The notes under the pieces are model-generated. The model searched no databases. It was given only the letters and a program-made list of their open reading frames with translations, and was not told the origin of the DNA. Below, one piece after another: positions 32,801 to 44,916 of a stretch of DNA of 64,000 bases. The translations under genes were made by a program, and so were the position numbers. Within the stretch, counting starts at the first letter, position 1. The number at the start of each line of letters is the position of its first letter. Source of the stretch: Parasponia andersonii (Eukaryota > Streptophyta > Magnoliopsida > Rosales > Cannabaceae); the NCBI GenBank assembly GCA_002914805.1, contig JXTB01000168.1:178028-242027 (forward strand), read 5' to 3'.

Positions 32801-35800
32801 ACTGGAGATCATTGTTCTTTTTTTGTTTCCACGTACAGAACTATTCTCTAATCCTTTTTTGTGTCAGAGATTTGTTAAAATGTGTTAATTACGAGAAACT
32901 CTAGTTACGCTTCGTTTGGATCCTGGATTTTGGGTGAGGAAAAAAAGATTGAGGGGGAAAATGGGGAAATAGAAGGAAGAAAATATTTCTAAAAAATTTT
33001 GATAAACTTTTTTATTTGAAAATTTTATTGTTCTTGGTCTTTTTGTGATAATTCTAAATCCTCCCAAACTACACTAAAATTTTCCTCTTGTACCCTTGAT
33101 TTTTTCCCCAATTATTTTCCTCGATAAAATCCAAGTTCTGAACACAAGAAAAGTTGATGCTCATCTTCTTCTACAAAATTAAAGTTTATGTTGGCCAATC
33201 ATATGGGATGAAGGCCCCTGATTCCATGTATCGACTTTTTATTATTATTATTATTTTTTTTAAAGTTAAGATCAAGGGAAGTGTATTTGATTTAATTGCA
33301 GTCTTTTAAACAGCCATGGTCAATTATCTACAAAACATGGTCTTCCAAGTTTCCAACTGTCCTTGAATTAAAAACAAGATGAGACTTTTTTTTTTCCTCC
33401 CCTGTAATTCATTTTGTGGTCGAGCTGTTACTATCCTTGTATTTGGATTGGTCATGTTTGATTTCTGATGTGGTTTGAGATGGGAAACAGATGCATAAAC
33501 GAAGAACTTGTGACAAACTAATCAAATAAGATAACAAATACATGTTCAATAGGCAAGTATAGCATCAACACTGAGAGTGTGTTTGTAGGAGGGAGAAGTG
33601 GAAGGGAGGAGAAGTGTGAGGGGATTATTGGATAGATTTAGGGTATGATGGTTGTTTGGTAGGAAGGATTTTAGGAGGGAAGGGATTAAACAAAGGATTT
33701 CAAATCCTCAATTTTAACCAACTTTTGCCCTCCAAAATTGGAGAGATTATAGGAGAGAGATGCCATTCAAGTGGTAGAGTGGTTATTCTAACTAAAATGG
33801 AGATGATTTTGGTCTTCTCTCCTTCTTGTCATACCAAACACAATAAGGGAAGAGTGCTCTCCTTCCTCTCTTACTTCTCGTCCCTGGGTAATAAAGGTCC
33901 CCTTCCTTCCTTTCTTCCCTCCCTCCTACCAAACATAGCCTAAATATTAAGTAATCCATTGAAAATCAGAGCAGAAAACTTTTGTTGCTTAGTTCTTGTT
34001 CTAGCAATATGGTTTTATTTAGACTAAGTAAATGCAAGGAATATATATACCATGCAGCTTGAGAAACCACTTTAATTAAGTTGCGTTTTCATGTAATTTG
34101 GTTTAGTGGTTATGTCCAGTGGAAGATCCAGCTAGAAGGACGTATTGAATGTTCAGCTGCTATTCTTGGTGACTTTTCACAGGTTGTACTTTAATTATAC
34201 AAATCTTTTGCAAATGAGCTTATGACTCTATACAAATCTTTTGCAAATGAGCTTATGGACTCTCATCTTTCTTATGAAACTGTTTAATCACTCTCACATG
34301 GTGTAACTTTTTTAGGTTGTAGTTGGATGCTATGAAGGGAAATTATATTTTCTTGATTATTCAAATGGCAATATCTGTTGGACTTTCCAAACTACTGGTG
34401 AGGTATGGCTTCTTATGCTCAAGCGTTGTAGTTTTGTATGTTCTTGTTTATGAGATCATGGGTTCCTTTGATTGGTCTTAACTCTTAATGAATGCATTTT
34501 CTAAAGGTGAAGTCGCAGCCAGTTGTCGACATCCGAAGACAACTAATCTGGTAATTTTTTTTCTTCTACTAATCTATAGTAACTACTGACTGTTGCTTTA
34601 TGCCATGTAGTTAGGCCTAGTGAAGCTATTTCTTTTGGTTTTCCCCTAATTGAAGACAAATTTTATTCTGTGGCAAGCTACATGCAGGTGTGGATCACAT
34701 GACCATAATTTATATGCTCTCGACTACGTAGATCATTGTTGTCTTTATAAGGTTCCATGCGGCGGGAGTATATTTGGATCTCCTGTGATTGATGAGGTGA
34801 ATTTTAGCAATTATTGGTTCAAATAGCTTCTCAAATTCTACTCCAGTAACAATCAGGGGAAACTCATGTTTTCTTTTATGTCTTTGAGTTTACTTTTTTG
34901 AAAGAAAAAAAAAAAAGAACTTTAATTTGTCGAAAACTGGGTTTCAAAGTTTAAGTTGCACATATAATTGAAACTTTATCGTGTACAGCCAATATTTTTT
35001 CAGTCAACAGCGTGGAATATCTCTGTTTAATTTGAATCTATGTCATCACTCCATGAAATTGAAACTTTCACAATCTCTTGAGTAGCTGTCTTTTCAGCCT
35101 GAAAATCTTCTTAATGTGACTTTGTCATGTATATATACTTATAATAGGCTAGGCAAGTTGTAGTACCTTTTTTGGAATGCTTAGCTGTTTTTTTCCCTAA
35201 AAAAATTTATCTTTGTTTAGTTTCTCATCTTCTTTTAGTATTCCTAATTTTGGTTTCTTGACTTGAGTCATTGAGCTTTTCTATTCTTTTACCACGTTCC
35301 TGGAATGATAAGTGAGAAGGTATAGAACAGAGTGTGTAAAAGTAGTATACAGAGTCATTGGTATTTTGTTAAGTTGTCTTCTATTTACACGTGTGTTCTG
35401 TACGTTTACTTAATTTTCATGCAGAAAAATAGTGCAGTTTATGTGGCTTCTACTAGTGGTCGGATAACAGCTATATCAACAAAGGTAAAAACGAACTGCA
35501 GATTAATGCTAATATTATGTAACAATACTTAAGGTTACTTGCTGACGTAGGTTCTGTTTAACAATGCAGTCTATGCCATTTAGTATTTTGTGGCTGCTTG
35601 AGTTAGAAGTGCCAGTGTTTGGATCTCTTGCCATGAGTTCTCCAAATGGATATAGTATGTGTGTCGTTCATTTGACTTTTGATCATGTAATATCTGTTTT
35701 TTTCTTTAAGAATTCCTTTTGGACAATTCTATTGTATCTGTTAGCCTTTTCATTTTTAACTGCTTTGAGTTGAAATTTTGTGCCGTTTGTTTTACAAGTG

Positions 35801-37998
35801 TAGTTATATGCTGCTTGGTGGATGGTCATGTTGTAGCATTAGATCCAGCTGGATCCAAATTTTGGAAGGTACAATTTCAGCTGTTGTTTAAAATCTGAAT
35901 TCTAATTCTATTTAATTTTTACTCGAGCTTGACACTCGAGCATATTTTAAATCTGCTGAAAACAGCAGTGTCAGTGTATCTATTGGTATTGCAACCCTTT
36001 GGGTGTGTTCAATTGCAGAAAGTTTGTAAAATATTTATCCAAAGCGATCATAAGGATTTTAAGAAAATAGAATGGATTGAAAAGTCACAATGTGGGTCTC
36101 AACTTGTTTATCAACTATTCATTACAAGCTGAGGTCTGTTGGAATTCTTCAGGTAGCATCATCACCACAAATGGCTTTGATCACCTTTGGTAAAGAATAC
36201 GAAGCGTAAGAACTTGTAGGAAAAAAAAAGTGATAAATAGAAGCATGCAAGTCTGTGGCATTAAACTCTGTTGGATCAGTCTGAGTTACATTCGTCAGGT
36301 GTCATGTATTTTGCATTTTAAATTTACAAGTAAAATCTTGTTAAGGATACTTAACTTGTTCCTCTGTACATGTTTGCTAATAATAAAAATATTTTGCAGT
36401 CGTTCTGCAATATCTTATTGACATTACCAGATAGATAAATAAATGTCTTTAATAGTCCGTGATGGAGTTAAGGGCCACGGTGAGAATTGATAGCGTTTAC
36501 CTCATTCCATCAGTTTGTGTCTATCATCTGATTCACTTTTTTCAACTAAATTTTTATTGATTCAGATAATAAGTCACATCGAGTTTCCACAATTTTTCAA
36601 CTGTGACTAGGAATTCTACAAATCCATCCACAATTATTAAACGAGGAATGATTCTTCTGAGACAGATTGATTTAAAATTTCCCCTACTTTCTAGGCAGTA
36701 GATCTTGTGATCTAATGGTAGGATTAACCAGAGTTGAAATTTTATTGTTACAAGTTCTACATGACTTCAATTTTATCCCATCTCTCCATGCTTACTTTTC
36801 CTTATCTGTTTTAACATTATGTTATGTTTCTTTCCGTATTTCTTTTTCTCTTACTGTTGATTCTAATATGATCCATTCAGCATAAAATTTCTGGTCCTAT
36901 ATTTGCTGGAGCCTGCATATGCTCTGCTCTTCCTTCTCAGGTACGTTCTTTCTTAACCATAAGTTCAATTGATAAAATATTGAGATCCAGGATCTAAACG
37001 CTTGTTTACCTTTTTAATCTTTGTACAGGTGCTCGTGTGTTCTAGAAATGGAAGTATATATTCATTTGAACCAGTGAGTACCAGCATTCATTTTGCAAAA
37101 AGTATCAACCTTATATTTGTAGGAGAAAAATGATCCTATTTAGTCAAATACCTAGCGACAAACTCCTATGTTCCTTTCATTACGGTATTTCTAAAGAAGT
37201 TCCTAGATAACAAAGCCTAAGGGTTTTCTTATTGATGCATAAGTGTTAATTTGGCTTGTAATTTTCAACTACTGAGTTTGAGATAATTAGTTTGCTCATT
37301 TAACGAGATTTTAGGCATATGAATCCTTGGGGAAGTTTGATACTCTGAGGAAACTTTGAGAGTTAGGTCTCCTCGGAGAAGTACTTGTTTAATGAATGAC
37401 TGTTACTCGAAAATAAAGATAATCTGATCTGCTTTTCTTTTAATAGTAACACATTTTACTAAGCTTGTTTCTAAGATCCAATTGTGACTTTATTTCTATA
37501 ACAGACTAGTGCACGAACCATCTTAGTGGGCAAAAGTTGCACATTGATCACTGCTATGTCTTCTTATATAGGAAAAGGGTAGAATACTATGGGAATACAA
37601 TGTTGGAGATCCGATTACTGCATCTGCTTATGTCGACGAGCACTTTTGCTTGACATCAGATCCTTCCCTTTTGTCAGACAGGTGAAAAATGAGCTGAAAG
37701 AGATTTATCTTAGAACATAATCCCGCATTCATATTGTCATTTATATATTTTTATTCAAATACAATTTTGCAGGTTGGTTTGTGTATGTTCCAGCTCTGGA
37801 CACGTAATTTTGCTTCGAGTTAACATGGATGCTACTAGAGAAGCATATGTTGAGGAAGTTGGGAGGCTTGACCTCCAAGGAGATGTTTTCTCTTCACCTG
37901 TGATGCTCGGTGGCAGGATTTTTGTTGGTTGTAGGGACGATTATGTGCACTGTCTTGATGTAAAACATGTGAAGCAAAAGTACGATGAGCATAGCTGA
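29848..37998 (+). CDS. AAE19: Acyl-activating enzyme 19-like (AASDH/ACSF4 family)
   Basis: Sixteen exons join in one frame: 29848-30514, 30582-30778, 30870-31073, 31158-31871, 32041-32711, 34107-34182, 34316-34402, 34507-34550, 34688-34796, 35425-35484, 35570-35654, 35804-35868, 36881-36940, 37029-37073, 37572-37681, 37773-37998; 1139 residues. The N-terminus is an adenylation domain ([15 protein letters not shown] near residue 210; [32 protein letters not shown]). Next is a carrier domain with the phosphopantetheine serine in [12 protein letters not shown]. The C-terminal half has PQQ-type beta-propeller repeats ([13 protein letters not shown], [17 protein letters not shown]). This is the plant counterpart of animal AASDH, called beta-alanine-activating enzyme. 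The substrate in plants is not settled. Oddities: an HP-repeat near residue 52 and an E/D/K tract (about 165-190) inside the adenylation domain. Confidence 0.88.
32912..33145. mobile_element. Possible MITE in AAE19 intron 5
   Basis: The left end (CGTTTGGATCCTGGATTTTG) and the inverse of the right end (TTGGATTTTATCGAGGAAAA) share TGGATTTT then GAGGAAAA. The interior has no coding potential. Boundaries are approximate and no target duplication was confirmed. Confidence 0.35.
33575..33941. mobile_element. MITE-like element in AAE19 intron 5
   Basis: The left end GAGTGTGTTTGTAGGAGGGA is matched by the inverse of the right end, GGCTATGTTTGGTAGGAGGG. The interior is purine-rich on the left and pyrimidine-rich on the right, so the element could fold into a long hairpin. 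It lies in the 1.4 kb intron between the carrier and propeller exons. Confidence 0.5.
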
Positions 37999-38329
37999 AA
38001 CATGTCGCCAATCTCCAAGCCTATTTCCGCCAAAAAAGGAAAAATAAAAATAATGAGTCTTTTCAGGGTCGTATATGATTTTTATCTTTTATTTATTTTT
38101 TGAGATGAGGGTCATAAATGATTTATACAATACAGATACAAAAATGCAAAAGGGTATTCTGAAAAGTCGTTTTGTAGGTACGTTCTTTTTCCCTTTGGTG
38201 TGCTATTATTCTTGTTTTTTAAGGACCCTTTGTTTATTATTAATTAGGTTTATGTTTCTCTACTTTGTTTTATTTTTACGTATGAGAATAAAACATGCAA
38301 AATAAAACGGAAATAAAAAGGGGTTAAAT

Positions 38330-38335
<6 letters not shown>

Positions 38336-38371
<36 letters not shown>
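38336..38371. repeat. TA microsatellite
   Basis: About eighteen TA units between AAE19 and the next gene. Confidence 0.9.
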
Positions 38372-38374
<3 letters not shown>

Positions 38375-38596
38375 GAAATGAAAATCAGTGCAGTGCATTG
38401 CTTTTAAGATAATAATAGCAAATCACTAGAGCCGTTTACATCGCATGGCCTTGCTTTTGTATCTCTCTTTTGAAACCGTCCAAGCTTCCAAGTTCCAACC
38501 ACAAAGACAAACGTAAGATACACAGAAAAAGAAAGAGAAGGAGCTCCATCTCCATCTCCATCTTATTCTCCTATAGGCTATAACCTTCCTTAAGTA

Positions 38597-39121
38597 ATGG
38601 ACCAGAGGAAAGGAGACGCCAGAGTCTACGTTGTCTCAGTGCTCTTCTTCTCCTGCATAATCTCCGGTGGCGTCTTCCTCTGCCTCTACATCGTCCTCCC
38701 CGAGACTCAATCATCAGGGTGGTTTCCCATTGCAGGTTTGGTCCTGGTCTCCATTCCCTGGGCCTTTTGGCTCTTCACCTTTTTGTACCGATGCTTCAAA
38801 TTCCATGCAACCCCTCCACAACTCGACAGCAGCAACCGCTTCTCCAAGGGTGGTGGCAGCACCCGTGAACCAGCAAAAGCCGCACCACCAACAACAACAA
38901 CAACACCCAACACCTCAGCCTCTGACTCCCCGGCTATGCAGTCTCCTTGGGGCGGGGCTGAGCGCAGGGTGCAATTTGGACCGGTTGTGGTTTTGGGTGG
39001 CGAAGGCGAGGGCCATGCAGGAGCAGCAGAAAAAGAACAACGTCGCGATGAGCAGGAAGCAGATCATGAGATTTCTAATTGCTCCAGAGAAAGCGAAATG
39101 CCTCTAAGACTGTCGGTGTAG
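38597..39121 (+). CDS. Small plant membrane protein, two helices, unknown function
   Basis: A single-exon frame of 174 residues. Residues about 11-33 (VYVVSVLFFSCIISGGVFLC...) and 42-64 (FPIAGLVLVSIPWAFWLFTF) are hydrophobic and can span a membrane, with a proline-containing loop LPETQSSGW between them. The rest is a hydrophilic tail rich in T, P, S and E, containing RRVQFGPVVVLGGEGEG and ending ESEMPLRLSV. The short acidic-to-hydrophobic C-terminal motif is of a kind seen in a plant-only uncharacterised family, but I cannot name it. Start context AAGTAATGG is good and a CT-rich leader precedes it. It sits 0.6 kb after AAE19 in the same direction. Confidence 0.7.
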   Translation: MDQRKGDARVYVVSVLFFSCIISGGVFLCLYIVLPETQSSGWFPIAGLVLVSIPWAFWLFTFLYRCFKFHATPPQLDSSNRFSKGGGSTREPAKAAPPTTTTTPNTSASDSPAMQSPWGGAERRVQFGPVVVLGGEGEGHAGAAEKEQRRDEQEADHEISNCSRESEMPLRLSV

Positions 39122-39814
39122 TTGGTATTGCCACCTGATGATTGATGTAGTTTAACATATGAGGCCATGGAAATTTGGATGAAGGTGACTGACTCTCTTT
39201 GAATGATGAAAGTAGAGGGAAATATCGTAGATAAGTTTTGCATGGGATAGAGAAAGTGTTCATGCAAAGGAAACATTAGTCGAGTCAAGAGAGAAAAAGT
39301 GGGTGTCTTTTTTGCTGCATCGGTATAGCAAGCTTCGATGTGACTCTATGTGTCCATGGTGATGAGATGATTTTTTTGCAGAAGAAAAGGTGATCTGTGG
39401 GAGTTTCGAGAGGTAATTATTTGATCTCCTTAATCTCTATGTACATATGTAGAAGTCTTTTTATGTAAGAAATAATACTTGTGCTAGGAAGAAAGTAGTT
39501 TGAATTTTTCCTTTTGTACCTCAATTTTCAACAAAGCAAAATTTAAATTTTGTGGGAATTTTTTATTGGACGTTGTTTTTAATGATTTTTATCTTGATAT
39601 ATGTGCAAATGGGTTTCTCTTCATGTAGTCAAGCAATCTACATCTCAATTGTGATATGTAATGCTTTTATGTCAAAAAGAAGATACTGTTATTATTGAAA
39701 AGTTTCTGATTGAACAGAACCATTGACCAAGTAAATATCATTTGACAAATGGAAGAACGAAGGTATGAAATGCAACAAAGGAATTTACATTTCATGGTTC
39801 ATATCATCACCTAC
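39122..39814. other. Intergenic, convergent 3' ends
   Basis: The membrane-protein gene and the NPH3-family gene converge here. Apart from likely untranslated regions nothing is recognised. Confidence 0.55.
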
Positions 39815-41790
39815 TTACTTTGGAATCACCTTCTTCTTCTTCTTCTTTCCATGGCAGTTGCAATTGCTCACGCTACTACTAGTACTAATGCACCCAAACT
39901 TTCTCTTCATTTCTCTCCACAAACTCATCTTCTTCTCCTTCTTCACCACTCTGACACTGCAATCTCTCTCAATCTGCTCTTTTATCACACCACACTCCCT
40001 TTCAAGCTCCTCCAGCTTGCTGCTCATCCTTTCCATCTTGGCCCTCATTCTCTCCTCACCACCACCTCCTACTAATCTTACCTCCTCTTCTTCTCCTCCT
40101 CCTTCGACCTCTAAGTCATCCTCCTCCTCACCTAACTGGAGGCCGTCTTGAGAGCCTTGAACCTCCTTGATCGAGTCTCGTAGATGCAACTGCGCCAGGA
40201 ACAAGACCTGCAACGCCACTCTCACAGGCAGCCTCTCGTTTTTTGCAGCATGATCGCAAGCTTCTGCCGACATCTTGTGGAAATCCAGCGGTTGACACAC
40301 TTCCTCCCGCTCAGACCGAGTCAGGTGCCTGTGCGTGTCCAAGTAGATGTCAATGGCCTTGTATAATCCATCAGAGGTTCTCCGAGTTTCCATGGATACC
40401 TTCATTGACATCTCAGCCAATTCGGTGAATGTCTCTTTCTTCAAATCTATGTCACTTGCAATTTCAGCCAAGAATTCTTCAATTAGTATGGCCACTGAAA
40501 CCAAACCTGACAAATGAGAACTTGAGTAGTTTCCATAAAAGTGTTTCAAAATCCTCCTAACACACTCAATGTCATACTGAACTTCCCTGGCTTGGCCATG
40601 GGAGAGGATTAAGAGGTCTTTGACTGTTGCCTGATGGAGACTCGTTCCAATCCTAAACTCCAAGCCATCTCTACAATCTAAGCTAGCTTCAGAATAAATG
40701 GCGGATTGAAGAATTTCGAACAATATGGTGCAAGGAATTAGTCCATTTTCATGAGGCAAAAGCCTCTCAACTGCCTCAACGATTTCTCTCTGTGAGTTCC
40801 TCTTGTATACTGAGAGATTTTCCCCTGCTTTGAAAGCGGGAAAGACCCACCTTTTAACATAGTTAACAAGAGAAGCGACCACATACTTTGATGGTACTCC
40901 TCTCTTGATCATTTCATGGATAAGAGGCTCATAGAGCCGGAGGGACAGTGTTATTAGATCCTCAGATTGCCAGTTCAGGACAAACAGCCTTCTCCTTGCA
41001 CTCGGGTGATGATAATCATTGTCTTCGTCATCATCAGCCTCGCTTTCATCATCGACAAATGCTTTATTGATCGGATCTCCGAGAAGGCTAGGATCAGAGA
41101 GTGCTTTGGCAATTAAAGATTCCAGACAGGCACCAACAAGGCCAATCTGCACGGCTTGATTAAGAATGTTCTCCGTGGTTCGAAGGGCCTTAACGGCTTC
41201 GTTCCAGCTTGGAAGGACTTTTTGTTCAAAGAAGATAAGAACCTTTTTTAACAAATTGTTTTTGCTGTGATTTTCTGTCATTCCCAAGTAGTGAGCAAGA
41301 CAACTGAGAGGAACAACATTCTCTGCTGAAATGTGAACCTCATAGCCGTCGCAGAATCTTGCTACAAGCTCGAAAGTCTCCGGAATAGCAGGGATGTCGC
41401 CAAGAAAACGAGAAAGATCTTGTAGGGATCCGTTTTTTAGAATAGAAGCAACGTTGGCACATTTTGCAGCCAGAAGTTCCTAAACAAATATTAACATGTA
41501 AATTTTCACTATAAGATGGTAGAGAGGGAACAAAAATGAATTGCTTAAACTTGTTGATACTCATATGAGCTTAATTCTTGGTCTATCCAAAAAATGAAAG
41601 GCACATTACTTACACAAAGCTCCAAGTCTGATGGTGAAGAGGTAGTCTTAGCAATCCTGAAAAGAAAAGGAAAAGAAGACAAAGATTTTTGGAGATTTAA
41701 TTTCTATTTGGCATGAATTTGACCAATAAATAAGAAGTAACTAGGAATTTGTTACCATGATGTTATGTCTGTGGATTCCCTACTGTCCAT
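39815..41790 (-). CDS. NPH3/RPT2-like (NRL) family protein with shortened BTB region
   Basis: Three exons on the minus strand: 41756-41790, 41615-41657 and 39815-41479, giving 580 residues. The splice joins keep the frame (TG|G makes Trp12). Residues about 27-95 contain the end of a BTB fold (PAIPETFELVARFCDG... AENVVPLSCLAHYLGMTE), but the first half of a normal BTB domain is absent. The NPH3 domain runs from about residue 195 (LNWQSEDLITLSLRLYEPLI) to about 475, including the hallmark MSAEACDHAAKNERLPVRVA. A coiled coil (KMERMSSKLEELERECGVI) precedes a basic end. Family members act with phototropins or as cullin-3 adaptors at the plasma membrane; a reduced BTB may impair cullin binding. An unseen upstream exon could restore the BTB. 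Confidence 0.85.
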
Positions 41791-43847
41791 GTTGTGGGTA
41801 AATCTTCTAACTCTGCACTTGTACAGAAGTATAGTTTTGGTTTTTAGTATTTGGCCAAATCAGAATGTTCTTTATCAAATCCTAGCTAGAAAAATACAAT
41901 ATAGTTTCATGTATCACCAAAAAAGGATACAGTACAGATGAGAAGATTACTATTCCATCATGTTGAAATCAACTCAGCAATTTTTATCAAGTAAAAATGG
42001 CTTTGCGTTACAACTCTCAATCAGAGTTAGGCAAGCCCACTAACTGGATCACATGGCAATTACTTCGAACCTTTTTTTGAACTTTTTTTGTAGCAGAAAA
42101 GTATTTCACAAGAGATAAAATGGTATACAGAAAATCATTAAATATCAGCACTAAGTTATATGTATATAGAGCTACAAATAGATACAAACTGATTTGTGGT
42201 ATAAAATAAAAGGATAAGTAGAGCTCAGGTACCTGAGTTATTATGAGTAAAATTTATAACATATGTAGTCAAGATTGTGCACTGTAAACTAGAAATAAAT
42301 TAGAGGAAGAAGAAGAAGAAGAAGAGAAGAGAAGGCTACAAAAGTGGAGCTTATTGTGTTTTCAGTTGCACATTTGACAAACCCTCCAAAACTACAACGT
42401 TCGAATTTCCGATTTTTTGCTGATCAGGTGGGATTCTGTTATTCTCACCATCACTTCTTTTTTTTTTTTTTTTTTTTTCTCCCTCTCAATTCAAATGAAA
42501 ATACTGGCTCAAATTTACTTTTTGCAACTACCAAACATATATTAAGGCCTTTTATTAAATAACAAAAAATGGATATTGCTCATATAGTAACTTTTTGCTT
42601 GAAACTAATATAGTAATTTACATTATTTCCCAAAAAAAAAAAAAAAAAAATTCTAGATGAGGTGTACAAAATGGGAGCATAACCACCTGTTTTGACATTC
42701 GTTGTTGGTACTATTGTGACATATGAAGTTAATACATGACAAGTCTAGTATCTTGCCAGGACCCAAGTTGTGTTACTTGGTTGGGTTAAGATGACTGGGC
42801 CGGGCCGGCCTCTTTTTACCCCAATTTTTTATCTCAATATTTGGAGAAGTAATAATTGGGGGGGTTAGGAGGGTTTGGTTGGTTGATCTCTGGAGGCTCT
42901 GCAAAGCCCCATGTAGTTGTCTCGTGTTCATATCATAACTCTTATAAGGAATCCAATAGTCGTTCTTGATAAATGTGGTAGTGTTATTTTTGTACAGATC
43001 ATTAATCATGGTTAATTAACTCCTTTAATCAACTACTTAACTGCTACATTAAATCCTTAACGAATGTTTTACGTCGCTCATTAAGTAGATGGAAATAACG
43101 GTCTCACAGTTTCCATTTAACAAGTAGTTTGCATTACTGTCAATAACTATTAACTGGTATAATGTGAATGTGTAACCACTGAGCAAAAGTAATATGTGTG
43201 TTCTACTCCTCCAAGTTGTGGAAACAGTTCGATTTTGATATTTATGCCTTTTTTAGTATTGTTTCGTATTTATTTTCGTACCAAGCCATCAATAGATATA
43301 CGACAAAGGTGTCCTATAAACTTTTTTAATACGGAAAAAAAAAATTTATCTCACAAAAGAGTAAAAATGTTATAAACATAGCTCCGAATATATAACAAAT
43401 ATATAAAAAAAAAAAAAAATTGATTGTTAACAATGAAATTTACTAAAAAAATAATTAAAAAGTATGTAAAGACATGTTTTAGTTTTTTAGTCAAAAAAAA
43501 ATATATAATAAAAAATTTATTAAAACATAGTGTTTTTTTTTAAGAATAATAAAAAAGTTGTTTTTATTGCACGCGATGGTGTGAATATAGACTCGGTCTT
43601 CCACTATAGCTCGTTTTCAATTTGGTCAAATTATCTGTGTACGAAGTAAAAACAAAAATAATCATTAACAACTTACCCTAACTCCTCCAATTTATGGTCA
43701 CATATGCAAACAGTTCAATTTTGGTATATGTATTTCAGTATAGTTTTGCATTTATTTTCGTATAAAGCCAACAATAGAATAAGTTCCTAATAAAAATTCC
43801 GTATTTATATTTAAACTCACCATGAACAAACTAATTTGTCATCGTAT
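41791..43847. other. Intergenic DNA upstream of the NPH3-family gene
   Basis: No gene is seen. It includes GAA-type and T/A homopolymer runs (42307-42326, 42459-42480, 42632-42650). An unseen 5' exon of the NPH3-family gene could lie here. Confidence 0.45.
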
Positions 43848-43920
43848 TCCGTTGTAGTCTAGTTGGTTAGGATATTCGGCTCTCACCCGAAAGACCCGGG
43901 TTCAAGTCCCGGCAACGGAA
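43848..43920 (+). tRNA. trnE-CUC: tRNA-Glu(CUC)
   Basis: A 73-base cloverleaf: acceptor arms TCCGTTG and CAACGGA with discriminator A, D arm containing AGTTGGTTAGGA, anticodon stem TTCGG/CCGAA with loop CTCTCAC (anticodon CTC), and T arm CCCGGGTTCAAGTCCCGG. Both internal pol III boxes are intact. No intron and no encoded CCA, as expected for a nuclear gene. Confidence 0.97.
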
Positions 43921-43932
43921 AAGGAATTATTA

Positions 43933-43940
43933 TTTTTTTT
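43933..43940 (+). terminator. Pol III T-run terminator of tRNA-Glu
   Basis: Eight T residues lie 12 bases after the mature tRNA end, the usual pol III stop signal. Confidence 0.85.
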
Positions 43941-44637
43941 CAGGTTTCTTGTGCAGGCCCAGTTTACTTCCTTAGGCCCAAAATTCTGGGCCCGTATTAT
44001 CATAACACAAGTCACAGAGTTATGGGCTAGGTCGCAGACTCACATTTAGATGTTTTTCGTTTATTCATGTCTAAAACCTCAGCTCCGGCGGCCTAAAGCT
44101 CTATCAGTGTTAGCTTATTCGTCCTTTAGGTGCTGAAATGTGGTATGTGTTAGAACTGAAACCCTTCTACGCTAATTGGTTGTAGACTTGGAATAGAATA
44201 GTTGTAATGTAGAAGAGGGTATTTAGTATGATGTTGTCACCAATGGGTCTTTTCCATTCCATGATGAATGTTAGTGTTTCCTGTAAATTTCCCTCTATCT
44301 GTGCGCTGCTCTCTATGTGTTTGTTAAAATGCTTAGCTGAAATTTTTTACAATTTATATGATTTGTGATTTTTGTTGTTATGAAATAGCAAGGAGAGGAG
44401 CTTAATATGAAACAACATCTAGAATTATGATAAATATCATTTGACATCAACTATCAAAGCCTTGCTTGTTTGAAGTTAATTTGAACTTAGTGATTGGTAT
44501 CAACTGTTTGCTTCTAGCATGTTTATGAACAAGAAAATATTCTGAAAAAATATATATATATATATATATAAAGAAAAAAGAAAGGTGGGAGATTCAAAAA
44601 ATGATGTTGTTATCTTGTCTTTTTGGAGGTTGAGTTA
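43941..44637. other. Spacer between tRNA-Glu and the LYR gene
   Basis: AT-rich, with a TA run at 44550-44570 and the likely promoter of the LYR gene. Nothing else is recognised. Confidence 0.5.
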
Positions 44638-44916
44638 ATGGCGGCGAAAGGTGTGATATGGGCAACGGCGGAGGATTTGAGTCGGAACAGAGGAAGGGTT
44701 CTGTCTCTGTATAGGCAAGTATTGCGGAGCCTCAACTCGCCCGACCTGCCACTCACTTGGGCCGCTAGATTGTCGAAGAAGGCAGAGGCCCGCTCCATCT
44801 TCCTGGTGGCTTCCGAAGAGCGATCTCTTCACAACATTGCTGACCTTATTGATGTTGCCGAGTACTCTCTCTCTGTCTTAAGTAAAGGCCAAATCCCCAA
44901 ACTCCCCCTTATTTAA
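44638..44916 (+). CDS. LYRM9: LYR motif protein, LYRM9 / At3g19508 type
   Basis: A single-exon frame of 92 residues. The LYR motif is LSLYRQVLR (residues about 22-30), followed by basic and arginine-containing helices and HNIADLIDVAEYSLSVLSKG. LYR proteins are small mitochondrial adaptors that bind acyl carrier protein and support respiratory complex or Fe-S assembly; the specific client of the LYRM9 subgroup is not established. The start chosen is ATG at 44638 (TTAATGGCG, good context). The reading frame is open a little further upstream, but without an ATG. Length is normal for the family. Confidence 0.85.
   Translation: MAAKGVIWATAEDLSRNRGRVLSLYRQVLRSLNSPDLPLTWAARLSKKAEARSIFLVASEERSLHNIADLIDVAEYSLSVLSKGQIPKLPLI

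Noticed and set aside
44623..44637. Upstream extension of the LYR protein
   Set aside because: The extra residues would need a TTG start; the ATG at 44638 is in good context and gives the normal family length.
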